NCBI GenBank assembly: GCA_036785705.1
Contig: JAWUZG010000135.1
Span: forward strand, 434,001-498,000
Length of the DNA: 64,000 nucleotides
Direction: 5' to 3'
From: Acanthornis magna
Taxonomy: Eukaryota; Chordata; Aves; Passeriformes; Acanthizidae
Within the stretch, counting starts at the first letter, position 1; each line of letters opens with the position of its first letter. Made by a program: the position numbers and the translations under genes. Below, piece after piece: positions 1 through 11,001 of the stretch. The notes beneath the pieces were generated by a model. It ran no database searches. It was not told where the DNA came from and saw only the letters and a program-made list of their open reading frames with translations.

Positions 1-1078
1 TGTTTGGGACACTTCTCATGCCCACTTACCATTAAGCCAAGGTATTGGATACTCTGTTCTCAGAGAGCTTCGACGAGAGTGCTGTGAAATAATAGGTTCA
101 CTTCCCAACAAATTGTTAGAAGTCCCGGAATAAAGCTCCTCATCTTCAACACAAAACCAAAAGAATTGAACTTATGGACTAGATACCAAAAAGGGTACAT
201 AAATATTTGGTGAGTCTATGTATGTTTAAACTTCCCACAAGAAAAAATAAACATGGATTCCCTCTGAATTGCCCTAGACATGTCTTTTATGTTTACATTT
301 CTGCCGATCACTCTCAAGCCTAACACTTCCACACCTGGGTTTATTATTATTATTGCTCTAACACTAGAACTGACAAAAGTCAACGTTGTTTTTGTGGGAC
401 TTTAACACTTAACATGAAAACCTACCATTTATGTAAACACATGCAGATTTACTTAAATGCATCAGAAGTCTGTAATTATTTTCCTCTCTTTCTATGCCAC
501 CATTATTCAAACTTGACTTGTACAAATTTAGGCACAATGCAGGGAGCATGTTTGTTTCTTTTTCTTATTTCCCATTTCATGCTAAGTTGAGCTTCTCTCT
601 TATGACCGTGAGACACTCAGGTAAAGCCACAAATTCTGCCTTCCCCAATCAAGATTCAGCGGCGAGTTTCCATGCAGTAAGTACACATGCAATAAATACC
701 TCGCTTCCCTATTCTGTCGCATGCCTTCAGGACAGATAACAATACTACTTGTTATATTTACTGAAATCACAGTAATTGATACTACAAGGGCACTCTAAGC
801 ACATTTAGACTCTCTGAATTAAATATCTTTAACACCAGGAAATACAGTTTGAAAATTAGTATTTTAGAAGTTGCTTCCAAAACAACCTAGAGTTTGAAGT
901 TCTCCTTTTAAGAAAGATGCTAAGGTTGACTATGTAAGTATTTTAATGTCTATACTTTAAAATAAAGACAAAAAATACAGATGCAAGCTACCATTTTGAT
1001 AATGACAGACTGGATGGTGACAGTGGAAAAGATAAAACATTTTCGAAACATAAGAAGGAATGCAAAGTCTGAACTTAC
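1..1078. other. non-coding, SEMA4D intron
   Basis: AT-rich sequence downstream of the last visible SEMA4D exon on the minus strand. I see no further semaphorin exon, so the rest of that gene should continue to the left of the window. No repeat family was recognised. The short open frames here have no recognisable domains. Confidence 0.5.
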
Positions 1079-1172
1079 CAACCATAACAGACGTGTAGCT
1101 GTGAGCAGGATCAAATGGACATCTGCCCCTACCATCTTCATTTTTACCTCCAAGTCCAAATGAAATTAAATT
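1079..1172 (-). CDS. SEMA4D: SEMA4D-like exon, sema domain (NEDGRGRCPFDP)
   Basis: Coding exon of a class 4 semaphorin, a single-pass membrane ligand whose sema beta-propeller binds plexins. Read on the minus strand it encodes GKNEDGRGRCPFDPAHSY followed by TSVMV, a hallmark segment of the SEMA4 propeller. The acceptor is TTTTCAACAG and the donor is G-GTAAGT. The exon is 94 nt, starts in phase 0 and ends after one base of a codon, as expected before the DGELYSG segment of the family. That next exon is not in the window. The reading frame is open. SEMA4D fits better than other SEMA4 members, but I judged this by eye. Confidence 0.85.
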
Positions 1173-2293
1173 CTGTTGAAAACCACAATACAGCTATTAG
1201 CACTTTTTTCTTTCAGCAACTCAACTTGTGCAAAGTTAACTGAACACTAAACACTAAATAATGAGCTATATCATCAACTTCCAGCATCAAAGGCATTTTG
1301 TGTCAAATTATAAAAGACATATGTGCTTTCAGAAAATCTTATTTTCTCCCACATAGAAGAAATGTGATCCTATAATTTGTGAGGGTGGAAGGAGAAAAGA
1401 GCAAAAGATGAAAAGTTAAATCCAGACAGACCTCAAGAAAGAGCATTCAAAAAAGTCAGACAGCAGGAAAGGCAGAGAAGTTAACTGATACGTAGAAAGA
1501 ACTGGTAATTATTGAATTAGTCTGAAAAAAAATGGAGAGTCTTAGAAATTAAGAAGGCTTTCTGAGGTGGATTTAGCAATTTTTGAGATGATGTTAAATT
1601 TGTGAGATAGGCGTAATCCAACTAGGCTTTAAAAAGCAACAGAGTACTTTGGCTGCTACTTCATAAATCCCTCAGAAATCAAGAGAATGAGGATCAGCAA
1701 GCTGAACTGTAGCCACAGTGCTGGGGAAGTAATCAGTTTTACTGTGTAATGAAGACACTGGAAGCTAAAGGCACAAAGAATTACAAGATTTCTCAGTTTT
1801 CAAATTGCTGAGAGCTGCAGTAAGGAAAATGATACAAGAGTCAGCAGTGAGAAAAAAGTTTTAATTTTGGGCCAAGACTTCATTTTGAAGGATTCAACAC
1901 TACAAATCTTTGGCACAGCCAGGAGCAGAGACAAGCAGAGACAGGAATCTGAGAAATTTCAGGGAGATTTGGTTATGGGTGGAAGTTGCAAACAATGTCA
2001 TTTCAGGTTTAGTAACTGGTTTCATGCTAACACACAAAACACAAAGAATTATAAAAGCTAAAAGAAAGTAAATCTGCAGTTAGACAAGATGAATCAATCA
2101 TTCATTGAGTGGTCTGAAAAAGGAGCAGTGCAGCTTATTTCCATACTCCACCATTATGGTGGGACAGTGCAATAAATGCTCCTAATCTTACAACCAGCAG
2201 TGAAGAGTTTCGGGAATGGAGACTAACTCTGTTTACCTGAGCTGCTTTGAAGTTGCAGCTGCTGCTGGGTCAAAACATAGGTACATTTCTTAC
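1173..2293. other. SEMA4D intron
   Basis: AT-rich intron between two SEMA4D coding exons on the minus strand. No coding or repeat signal was recognised. Confidence 0.5.
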
Positions 2294-2392
2294 CAGGTAA
2301 TCACACGTTGGCCGAAATGCGTTAGTTCCACACACGTAGAGAAAAGTATCATTCAGCTGTTGCAAGACATGCACGTTATTACGACACTCCGT
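2294..2392 (-). CDS. SEMA4D: SEMA4D-like exon, sema domain (LYVCGTNAF)
   Basis: A 99-nt exon, phase 0 to 0, flanked by CTGTTACAG (acceptor) and CTG-GTAAGA (donor) on the minus strand. It encodes TECRNNVHVLQQLNDTF followed by LYVCGTNAFRPTCDYL, the propeller segment with the conserved semaphorin motif YVCGTNAF and its cysteines. Two positions look unusual: family members usually have a tyrosine and a basic or other residue in the NNVH stretch. The frame is open. It joins in phase with the exons at 5,028-5,090 and 1,079-1,172. Confidence 0.87.
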
Positions 2393-2514
2393 CTGTAACA
2401 GAGTGGAGTTGCAGTGTTTTAAAATCTTTCTCTTCTTTCTCATGGAGAATAGAGATAACTTGCATTCTTGTGCTTTCTAATCTCATTGTTTTGGTACTGG
2501 ACACTTCAGCATTG

Positions 2515-2690
2515 TAACCAATCATTATAGGGGGTGGAAAAACTATCGGCCAATAATTATTAGACTATTAATGGATATATAAAGAAGTTCTTGTAAATAA
2601 AGTTTCTCTTTTCGCCATCTTGTGTGCTGCCTGCCTGACTTCCCTGCGAGCTTCCGCGAACCTCCACGAATATCAGAAAATCAGAACAAC
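2515..2690 (+). mobile_element. LTR-like fragment in SEMA4D intron
   Basis: An inverted CCAAT (2,518-2,521 region), a TATA-like tatataaag at about 2,575 and a poly-A signal aataaag at about 2,597 are followed by a GC-richer stretch. This is the order expected in a retroviral LTR. No matching ends or target duplication were found, so the borders are approximate. It could also be unrelated sequence with chance signals. Confidence 0.35.
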
Positions 2691-5027
2691 AACAGAGGAT
2701 GAGGAAAGGACTAGCTCTGACAAACCACAGTCTCCACATTCCAACATAAACAAACAATGTGCTGCCAGCTCGTCCATCGCCACGACTTGTGCCACATCAC
2801 AGCGGCGAGCCCGCGTGACACACACGTGACGTTGGGACACCATCTCCCCACAGTCTCCAGGAACTCTAATCAGTCCTGCAGCAGCTGTTTCCTCCAGCCA
2901 GGAGTGGGCAGCTGCCACATTACCCTAGCAGGGTACCATGCTCAGCAGGGTCCATCCCCTGTTTGATGGAAGGACAAGCTCCAAACACACATCCAATCCA
3001 TGGGAACAACGAGCTAAATGTGAAGGGACTTTTGGACTTTGTCAGCCCTTGTACACCTCGATGAAACAGCGACAGCCAAGGTTGTTTCCTAAGTGCAAAA
3101 CCTCTGATACCCTTAAATTAGCTACAAAGCTTTGTCACTTATAGCCATCCTTTTTTCTTTTTTCCCAGTCCTTGATATCATCCAAGGAAGCTCCTTAATA
3201 TCTTTTGCTCTAAAATAGAACAAGGAGTTTGAGCAAAACCCTTAATAAAGGATACAATAAAAATTCAGAATAATTATGAAGTAAAACAACTCCAAACACC
3301 CACTTAAAAAGAGTGAAAAAACCCAGAATCAACAACAGCCCTTAATTCTTGCTGGTACACTGCCAGATCCCAACACTGAACTGTTGTTCCACAGACTTCT
3401 TAAGCAAGTTTAAGCTCTGGCCTTACTGTTCCTTCTCATGAGACAAACTAGGTATTTCTGTGACTGTATGGGAGAAAACTGCAGGGGGGGAAGAGAGTAA
3501 AACCAGTTTTCTGCCAGACCAGGCCCTTGAACAGCTTCATGAATGCTTTCTGCTGGCATTATACAGCACAGTGCTGATGGGTGGGGGAGAGAACTGTAAG
3601 TGAGAAGTGTAAGAAATAGGAGTAGTGGCTTAATACCTTGACTCTTTTGAAACTATTGCGCTGTGCAAAACATCATGGCTACAACATAAACTTGACTCCT
3701 AGAAGGTCAGAAGTACAGTGAGGAAAAAGCATGGCTGGCAGTAAGTGTCAGTTGCTAAACTGGGAGCAGGAAAAAATAAAAGAAAATTAATTCAGAGCTC
3801 TGTCAATAGATGTATTAATGGGATCTGCAGTATACCCCAATAATTTCTGAGAGAACTTGTGGAGATTCACAGACAGTCTGCTAAACATATGCACATACAT
3901 AGAAGAGAAAATCGTATCTCATATTCATCACAGCTGTATGTGAGTATTACTAGTAGCAACCCCAACTGAACTGGAAAACAAAAATAATATTCTCTGATCC
4001 CATCCTGAAGAGATAGACAAGGAGGAAACAGACTTTAAATGGCTGCCACACCTCACGTACCAATAATGTCCTGATGGTCACCAGTGCACAGTCAAGGAAA
4101 AGAAGTCACTAGTCAGAGGGAGAGAGCCACTTCCACCCTGATGAAGCATACGAATGCAGGGTAACTATCAGGCCTGCATGCAGCATTTGGGGTTTTTTAA
4201 CAGTGTGAACCAAAGAAGCTGCAAGTTCAAGCATCACATCCCTCAAGTGCAGAGTAGGTCTGCTTTTTGTATTCATAGCACTTGCAGACTTCTACTTTCA
4301 AACCTGTGCTAAAGGCCTGACCATCAGTCTTGCCCAGCAAATCCCTGCTTTACTGCATGAGTGGTATTACACAAATACACTAAATGAAGTAGTATTACAA
4401 AACAGAAAGGTACATCCACATACAACTAGCTCGAGTAAATCATCTCCACAGAGAGGCAAAAGGAGCAGGCCAGCTCCTGGCAGTCATGCGGAGTCGGTGG
4501 TTCCCACAAACACCACGGGACTCTGCCGAGCTGGCAGGTCTGGCTGCTCTCTGAGTCACACCCGCCAAGCAACACAACACACGGATCTACACTTAGTGAA
4601 AAAATACACTGGCCTAATAAAAAGCCCCTATGCTCTAAAGCAAAGCATTTCAAATTAATCATTCATTCCGTTAAATCAAATGCGTTGACGGAATTATTGC
4701 AGTAACAAAACACAACAGCTGCTATCAATTACTTCAGTGAAAGCTGTATCTTTTATTGTCTTAATGGAAAACCATGAACGTTAAGCACACATCATGGTGT
4801 GTTCATGTTTTCGAACATTCAAATAATATTCAACAACAAAAAATTAAGAACTAAGAATTTTTAAAAAAAGACTAAGCATTGTTTCTAACGCTCAAGTTAA
4901 TAAAAAAAATTTAAGTGATTATCTTGACATTTTAATTTCAAACAGTTGGACAATTTCTTCTTTTAACGTCACTCCTCTTGAAGTAAAATGTGCAAGATCT
5001 TTCTCAACTTTCAATAAAAGTACATAC
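2691..5027. other. SEMA4D intron
   Basis: Intronic sequence between SEMA4D exons. No exon, RNA gene or clear repeat was recognised. The open frame at 4,426-4,662 on the minus strand has no known domain and is taken as chance. Confidence 0.45.
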
Positions 5028-5090
5028 CTGTTCTGATTTGCCCTTGAGTACACATTGAGTCCTTTTATCTTCTGTGACCTTCCAGTGTAA
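5028..5090 (-). CDS. SEMA4D: SEMA4D-like short exon (WKVTEDKRTQC)
   Basis: A 63-nt, phase 0 to 0 exon with acceptor TTTCACTTAG and donor CAG-GTATGT on the minus strand. It encodes LHWKVTEDKRTQCVLKGKSE plus Q. This is the semaphorin segment that follows the EKQHE motif in the previous exon and carries the first propeller cysteine. The open frames that cover this site in other frames are shadows. The small exon size and phase match the class 4 semaphorin gene structure. Confidence 0.85.
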
Positions 5091-5823
5091 CTAAGTGAAA
5101 AAACATGCAACAAAAAGCACATTGAAAGTACTTGAATTCAATGCAAGGTCTGAAAATCTTGCAGTGACCCACATAAGAAAAGGCAATCCTAATACTATCT
5201 AGAGCAAATGCAAGACATTTTGCAGGCAGCATTTCAAGGTTCAAAGCCATTTTTTCCCAAGGAGGTGACATTTTGAAATCCATGTGCCTTAAGCAGAACC
5301 GAACTACCGTCTTTTGGGTTCATAATGACAATTCCCCACAAATTGCTAACCAACTTTTCATTACCATATGCCTTAGGGAAATGAAACTGCAATTGGTTTA
5401 AGTATTTTTGCAATTTGAAGTACTTCCTAAGACTTGAATAAAAAACACTTGGGGGAGAGGAATCCAAGAAAACTTACTGGACCAATTTTCATTATACTGA
5501 GTACAACTTCACAGCTACGTTTTATATGCTGGTGAAAGTGCCCACCACCACCCATGAAAATTCAGATTAACAGAAGACAGCCCACTCCTGACAGTAAGAA
5601 AACACCCAAGGAGACCTCTAATGACTTGTTTATATCTAAGCTCTCCCTTCTTCCTCTCTTTTACTCTGTAAAACCTTCCAGAAATAGTATTGGAGTAGCC
5701 CATACAGAGTAATTTCTCTTTCAGATACCTATTTGCCTAAAATGCAATGCTACTGATATCAGGAAATTAAGTCAAATTTGGAGTATGATTTTTACATGGA
5801 GGATAATGTATTAAAAGGCATAC
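5091..5823. other. SEMA4D intron
   Basis: Short intron between two SEMA4D exons; no other feature seen. Confidence 0.5.
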
Positions 5824-5969
5824 CTCGTGCTGCTTCTCAGCAATATTCACTGCATTTAAGGCAAAGATCACTTCCCTGGCTCCTACAAATAGAACATTTT
5901 TGTCTTCACTTAACAGCAAGACTGAAGAGTTTGACACTTTTGATTCCTTAAAATGTATTAGCTGGACCT
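5824..5969 (-). CDS. SEMA4D: SEMA4D-like exon, start of sema domain
   Basis: A 146-nt exon with acceptor CATTTTGACAG and donor GAG-GTATGC on the minus strand. It encodes the start of the sema propeller, with SVLLLSEDKNVLFVGAREV and NIAEKQHE. The LLLSED-x-LFVGARE pattern is the classic first-blade motif of SEMA4 proteins. It starts after one base of a codon, which matches the end of the signal-peptide exon 12.4 kb upstream (18,364). The frame is open with no lesion. Mature semaphorins act at the cell surface in axon guidance and immune signalling. Confidence 0.88.
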
Positions 5970-7910
5970 CTGTCAAAATGAAAAAAAATAGCACCTCATG
6001 AAAAAACACAATCACTTAGGGCCAAGCTTATGAATCATTTTTTCTAAGTTTTCCAACAGCTGTTGGATAATCTGAAAACAACAAAGGTTAGTTCAGACAA
6101 CCTGTGTAAAAGACAAGGGACCCCTCAGAAGCTTGATTCAGCAGAAACAGCAGCTTCCATCAGCAACATCAAAATCCCTTGTCCCCACTTTCTCATTCCA
6201 TTTCAAATGATCAAGTATTTCCTCTTGTGCTGATCCCTATAACTCACTTCCTTGATTTTTTTTTTTTTCTACCTGCTTTTTCTAAACTTCCATTTTTCAC
6301 ATCCACTGTCAGGACATTCCTCACCTTTTCCTTTCCATAGACCAATCCATGGAAAATCAGGTCAGTTACCACATCCCTTGCACCTGCCCTGAACAAATCT
6401 TACAAAATATCCTGCACCTTAACACAACTCTTCAGCATATTGTCATAACAGAAGACACAGAAGCAAATAAGACACCGTTTGCAGCTGATTGTAAAGTGAC
6501 AACCAGAGAAGAAATGCACACAAAATAAGAGCATGAGGGAAAAAGTCAGTATGAAAAGAAATAAGATGAGAAGAAGAGGAGACATGAGAGAAAAGGCAGT
6601 GGAATGAGGAAGCACGCAGAATGGACCGGAATGGCTTGGGGAAAGGTGACACCAACTGACTAATGTGAAAGAGTAATTTTTCTGAATGTACAACCATAAT
6701 GTAAAAACGACTGAAAGCTTGGGAGACCACATTTTGTACAGGAAAGCACAAGATTAATTAGGCATGGCTTTTTAAGATACAGATGAAAACAGTGTACTAA
6801 TACTTCCAATTCTATCATGAATAATTGCACATTTTCAACTATAATACTCCAGAAACATTAATTTTAAACTAGAGTCTCCAGCACGTAATTTTGAAATCTT
6901 TTACCTTGCAGGAAAATTTTCCCCAAATGGATGAACGGGTTCATCCCTGAACTAAATTCCCTCTCCTATTCAAAGTAGGTTTCCAACACTTAAATGCAAC
7001 AATCCTTAGCACACAGAGAGAGAAACAGCAGGAATGAAAATAAACTCCATTTCTTTTAACTAATTTGGAGATGAGTCTGCAGCACCTTGCTATACCATTA
7101 AATAGCAATGTGCCAAATTTTAACTACAGGATCGAAGCATCAAGGAGTCTAAGAAGGAACTACAAGTCTCACTTAGGCCACCCTTTCTGAAAGGCTGCAT
7201 GAGCAAGTCACTAATTGCTATACCAATATACATGAAAAACACTTCCTACAGTCATGTCATCATTTTCTTTTTCCTACTACATTCTTAATCTCCATCTATC
7301 TTTTCCTACAGAATGACTGCTCAGAATTTAATGTCTTTATTTAAGATCGCTTCATCATATGGCAATGTACTTGTCAGGGTTTGTTCAGTTACTGCACACT
7401 TGGGTAAGTAATCAATTGCTGCTTACTAATATTAAAGAAGGACCCAAAGAAAAAAATCTCTTAAAACTTAAAGGATCCATGCCACATGGGGCGTGGGGGT
7501 GGGGGGGAGGAGAAAGTAAGAAAGAAAATGCATATCTTCACAAACACAGGAAATAACTACTCTATAATCCTTGCTCTGGAGTTCTTTCCAGTCCCAGGCT
7601 AAATTAGTAAACCAAAAACTAAAGGATCCTCTGATTTCTACTACTTCTCTTTGCATCATACTTGCAGACTCCTGGTTATTGTCTTGGGAGATTATGAATA
7701 TGTGCTGCAATTTCAAATACAGGAAAAGCACTGTTTTGTCAAAGACTTTCATATCTAGGCACCATGAAATGCTGTTGGAAGAGGGCCAAATGCTTCTTTT
7801 CCCTTCACCTGGTGATTCATCTAGTGCTCAGGATGGCTTGGTGTCAAAATTGATTATTAGGTGGAGAGGTGCATTTTGCTCATGTGTTCAGACTCCAGGT
7901 AAAAATAATT
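5970..7910. other. SEMA4D intron, left of ERV A
   Basis: AT-rich intron sequence. It is the left flank of the retroviral insertion; the exact border is blurred because the 5' half of the provirus is missing or decayed. The open frames at 6,400-6,751 and 7,468-7,912 have no recognised domains. Confidence 0.45.
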
Positions 7911-9158
7911 AGTTTAAAACAAAATACACCTATTGGGATTTTCTCTCGAAGCAAGTTTCACCTGCAATATCCTTCAGCTGAGAAACCTAAATTGATGATC
8001 TTTTCTTATCAGGGGAAGTTGAAACAGAAGTTAGAGAGACTACTATCAAACTTTTAAACTTTCTTGGGGAAAAAGGATTAAGAGTATCAAAAGGAAAATT
8101 ACAATTTGTGGAATCAGAAGTAAAGTATCTCAGTCATTTAATAAGTAAAGGAAGCTAAAAACTAAATCCTGAGTGGATTGCGGGGATTTTATCTCTCCCC
8201 CCTCCTTCTTCAAAGAAGGAAGTTAGAAGGCTGCTTGGATTATTGGGATATTGTAGACTGTGGATTGAAGGGTATACACAGGCAGTAAAATTCTTGTACG
8301 AAAAATTGACAGAGGGGGACAATATAAAATGGACTAAAGATGATATTAAATTAGAAGAACTAAAGATTAAGCTAGCCTCAGTACCTGCTTTGGGTTTACC
8401 CTCATTAGAAGAACCTTTTCATCTGTATGTGAACGTAAAAAGTGGAGTAGCCCATGGAGTCTTAGTTCAGGAATGGGGAGGAGTGAAAAGGCCAATAGCT
8501 TATTTATCTAAAATGCTAGATCCAGTAAGCCATGGCTGGCCAGTGCGTGTACAAGCTATAGCAGCTACTGCCATTCGAGTAGAAGAGAGTCGTAAACTTA
8601 CTTTTGGAAGCAAGTTAATTGTGCATAGTCCTCATGCAGTCAGGAGCGTGTTAAATCAGAAAGCTGAAAAATGGTTAACCGATTGCAGAATGTTAAAATA
8701 TGAAGCAATTCTAATAGACAGTGATGACTTGACATTAGAAGTAGACAAAAGTTTAAACCCAGCTCAATTTTTATATGGAGAACCAGAAAGTGATTTAATA
8801 CATAACTGTTTAGAAATTATACAATATCAAACTAAGGTTTGGGAAGATCTAGCAGAACAGGCCCTCCCAGAAGGGAGAAAAATATATGTTGATGGTTCAT
8901 CTAGATGCCTACAAGGAAAAAGAATGTCAGGATATACTTTAGTAGATGGAGAAAATATGCAGACTATTGAAAAAGGGAAATTGCCTTCACATTGGTCAGC
9001 TCAATCTTGTGAATTATATGCTCTAAAGAGAGCATTGGAATATCTAGCAAAAGAAAAAGGAACCATATATACTGATTCAAAATATGCCTTTGGAGTAGTA
9101 CACACTTTTGGGAAAATTTGGGAAGAAAGAGGATTACTAAACTCTAAGGGAAAAGGAT
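7911..9158 (+). pseudogene. ERV A pol: reverse transcriptase end, connection, RNase H
   Basis: Remnant of a class I (gammaretrovirus-like) pol gene. The degraded RT palm is visible at about 7,990-8,003, where the two aspartates of the YxDD box remain but the tyrosine codon is now TAA. A further stop (TAA) lies at 8,156-8,158. From about 8,243 the frame is open to 9,176, with the typical LLGLLGYCRLWI thumb motif and then the connection domain. RNase H has DGS (about 8,890), an ELYAL helix carrying the catalytic Glu, and YTDSKYAFG (about 9,070). The frame is cut inside RNase H at 9,158 by ERV B and resumes at 13,604. No LTR, gag or protease of this provirus is visible to the left. Confidence 0.85.
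9154..9158 (+). repeat. left target-site duplication AGGAT
   Basis: AGGAT here is repeated at 13,604-13,608 directly after the terminal CA of the ERV B LTR. It is the 5-bp target duplication of the ERV B insertion into ERV A. Confidence 0.65.
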
Positions 9159-11001
9159 CTTGTGGCAGTTGGTTGTAGGGTGGAGCTTCGTCCGCCCGAG
9201 TTACCTGTTCCGGCTCTTCTTCATCGATCAGACCAAATTTTTCACCTTCAGGCCAATTTGTAATTATTTCCAAGATCTCAGGGCGATTCAGATTTCTCAT
9301 ACGGGCGCGCTGTGTGATGAGGGCAATCTATTTGCTCCATGTGGCATCGGTGGCGTGGTGGGTAGAGGGAACCTCTGCTTTGAACATCCACCCCAGCACC
9401 GGTAGTCGGGGTGCCAGGAGGAGTTGTGCTTCTGTGCCAATTACCTCTGAGGCAGCTCGGACTCCTTCGTAGGCTGCCAGGATTTCTTTCTCGGTTGGGG
9501 TGTAGTTGGCTTCAGCCCCTCTGTAGCTTCGGTTCCAGAATCTCAGTGGACGACCCCGAGTCTCACCAGGCACTTTCTGCCAAAGGCTCCAAGACAAACC
9601 ATGACTCCCGGCTGCAGAATAGAGCACATTTTTTACTTCTGGTCCTGCCCTGACTGGGCCGAGGGCTACTGCATGAGCAATCTCCTGCTTGATCTGGGCG
9701 AAAGCTTGTTGTTGTTTAGGGCCCCAGTGGAAATCATTCTTTTTACGGGTAACCAGGTAGAGAGGACTCACAATTTGACTGTACTCAGGAATATGCATTC
9801 TCCAAAAGTCTATGGCTCCCAGGAAAGCTTGCGTCTCCTTCTTGTTGGTTGGTGGGGACATCGCTGTGATCTTATTGATGACTTCGGTGGGAATCTGACG
9901 CCGTCCATCTTGCCACTTCACCCCCAGGAACTGGATCTCTTTGGCAGGCCCCTTGATTTTGCTCCTTTTGATGGCAAAACCAGCTCCCAGAAGAATCTGA
10001 ATGATTTTCTCTCCTTTCTCAAACACTTCTTCTGCTGTGTTCCCCCACACAATGATGTCATCGATGTACTGCAGATGTTCCGGAGCCTCACCCTTTTCCA
10101 GTGCATCCTGGATTAGTGCATGGCAGATGGTGGGACTATGTTTCCACCCCTGGGGCAGTCGGTTTCAGGTGTACTGCACGCCCCTCTAGGTGAAAGCAAA
10201 CTGAGGCCTGCACTCTGCTGCCAGAGGAATGGAGAAAAATGCGTTTGCAATGTCAATAGTGGCATACCACTTTGCTGCTTTGGACTCTAGCTCATACTGG
10301 AGCTCCAACATGTCTGGCACGGCAGCGCTCAGCGGTGGAGTCACCTCATTCAAGGTTCGATAGTCTACAGTCAATCTCCAATCTCTATCGGATCTGCGCA
10401 CAGGCCAGATGGGGCTATTGAAGGGTGAGTGGGCCTTGCTGACCACCCCTTGGCTCTCCAGCTCACGGATCAGCTTGTGGATGGGAATCACAGCATCTCG
10501 ATTCGTTCGGTACTGCCGGCGGTGCACTGTCGAGGTGGCAATTGGCACTTGTTGCTCTTCCCCTCTCAGGAGTCCTACTGCAGATGGGTTCTCTGACAGT
10601 CCAGGCAAGGTGTTCAATTGCTTAATGCCTTCTGTCTCTACAGCAGCTATCCCAAATGCCCATTTGAGTCCCTTCGGGTCTTTGAAATAGCCATTTTGGA
10701 GGAAGTCTATGCCCAGAATGCACGGGGCCTCTGGACCAGTCACAATAGAATGTTTCTTCCACTCTTTTCTAGTCAGGCTCACCTCAGCTTCCACCAGAGT
10801 CAAATCTTGTGATCCTCCTGTCACGCCGGCAATAGAAACAGACTCTGCCCCCACATGTGGCGATGGAATTATTGTGCACTGCGCACCAGTGTCAACTAAA
10901 GCCTCATATTTTTGTGGTTCTGTTGTGCCAGGCCATCAAATCCACACAGTCCAAAAAGCATGGTTTTCCCTGGCCCCTACCTGGCTAGAGGCAGGGCCCC
11001 T
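9159..11001 (-). pseudogene. ERV B pro-pol: protease, RT, RNase H start
   Basis: Continues in the same frame after the gag TAG stop. The aspartic protease active site reads LVDTGAQCTII (DTG at about 10,882-10,896). RT motifs follow: TVDYRTLN, YATIDIANAFFSIP (first catalytic Asp), LPQGWKHSPT and QYIDDIIVWG (catalytic YIDD), then the thumb with FLGVKWQDG. Frame lesions seen: TGA at 10,936-10,938, TAG at 10,186-10,188 and TGA at 10,165-10,167; the last two sit where the family has tryptophan. The frame then runs open from 10,050 through STHHATDATWSK at about 9,330; a further shift leads to NRPEILEIITNWPEGEKFG before the break at 9,159. Confidence 0.85.

Noticed and set aside
4426..4662. 78-codon minus-strand frame in a SEMA4D intron
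   Set aside because: No domain, no splice sites and no match to semaphorin.
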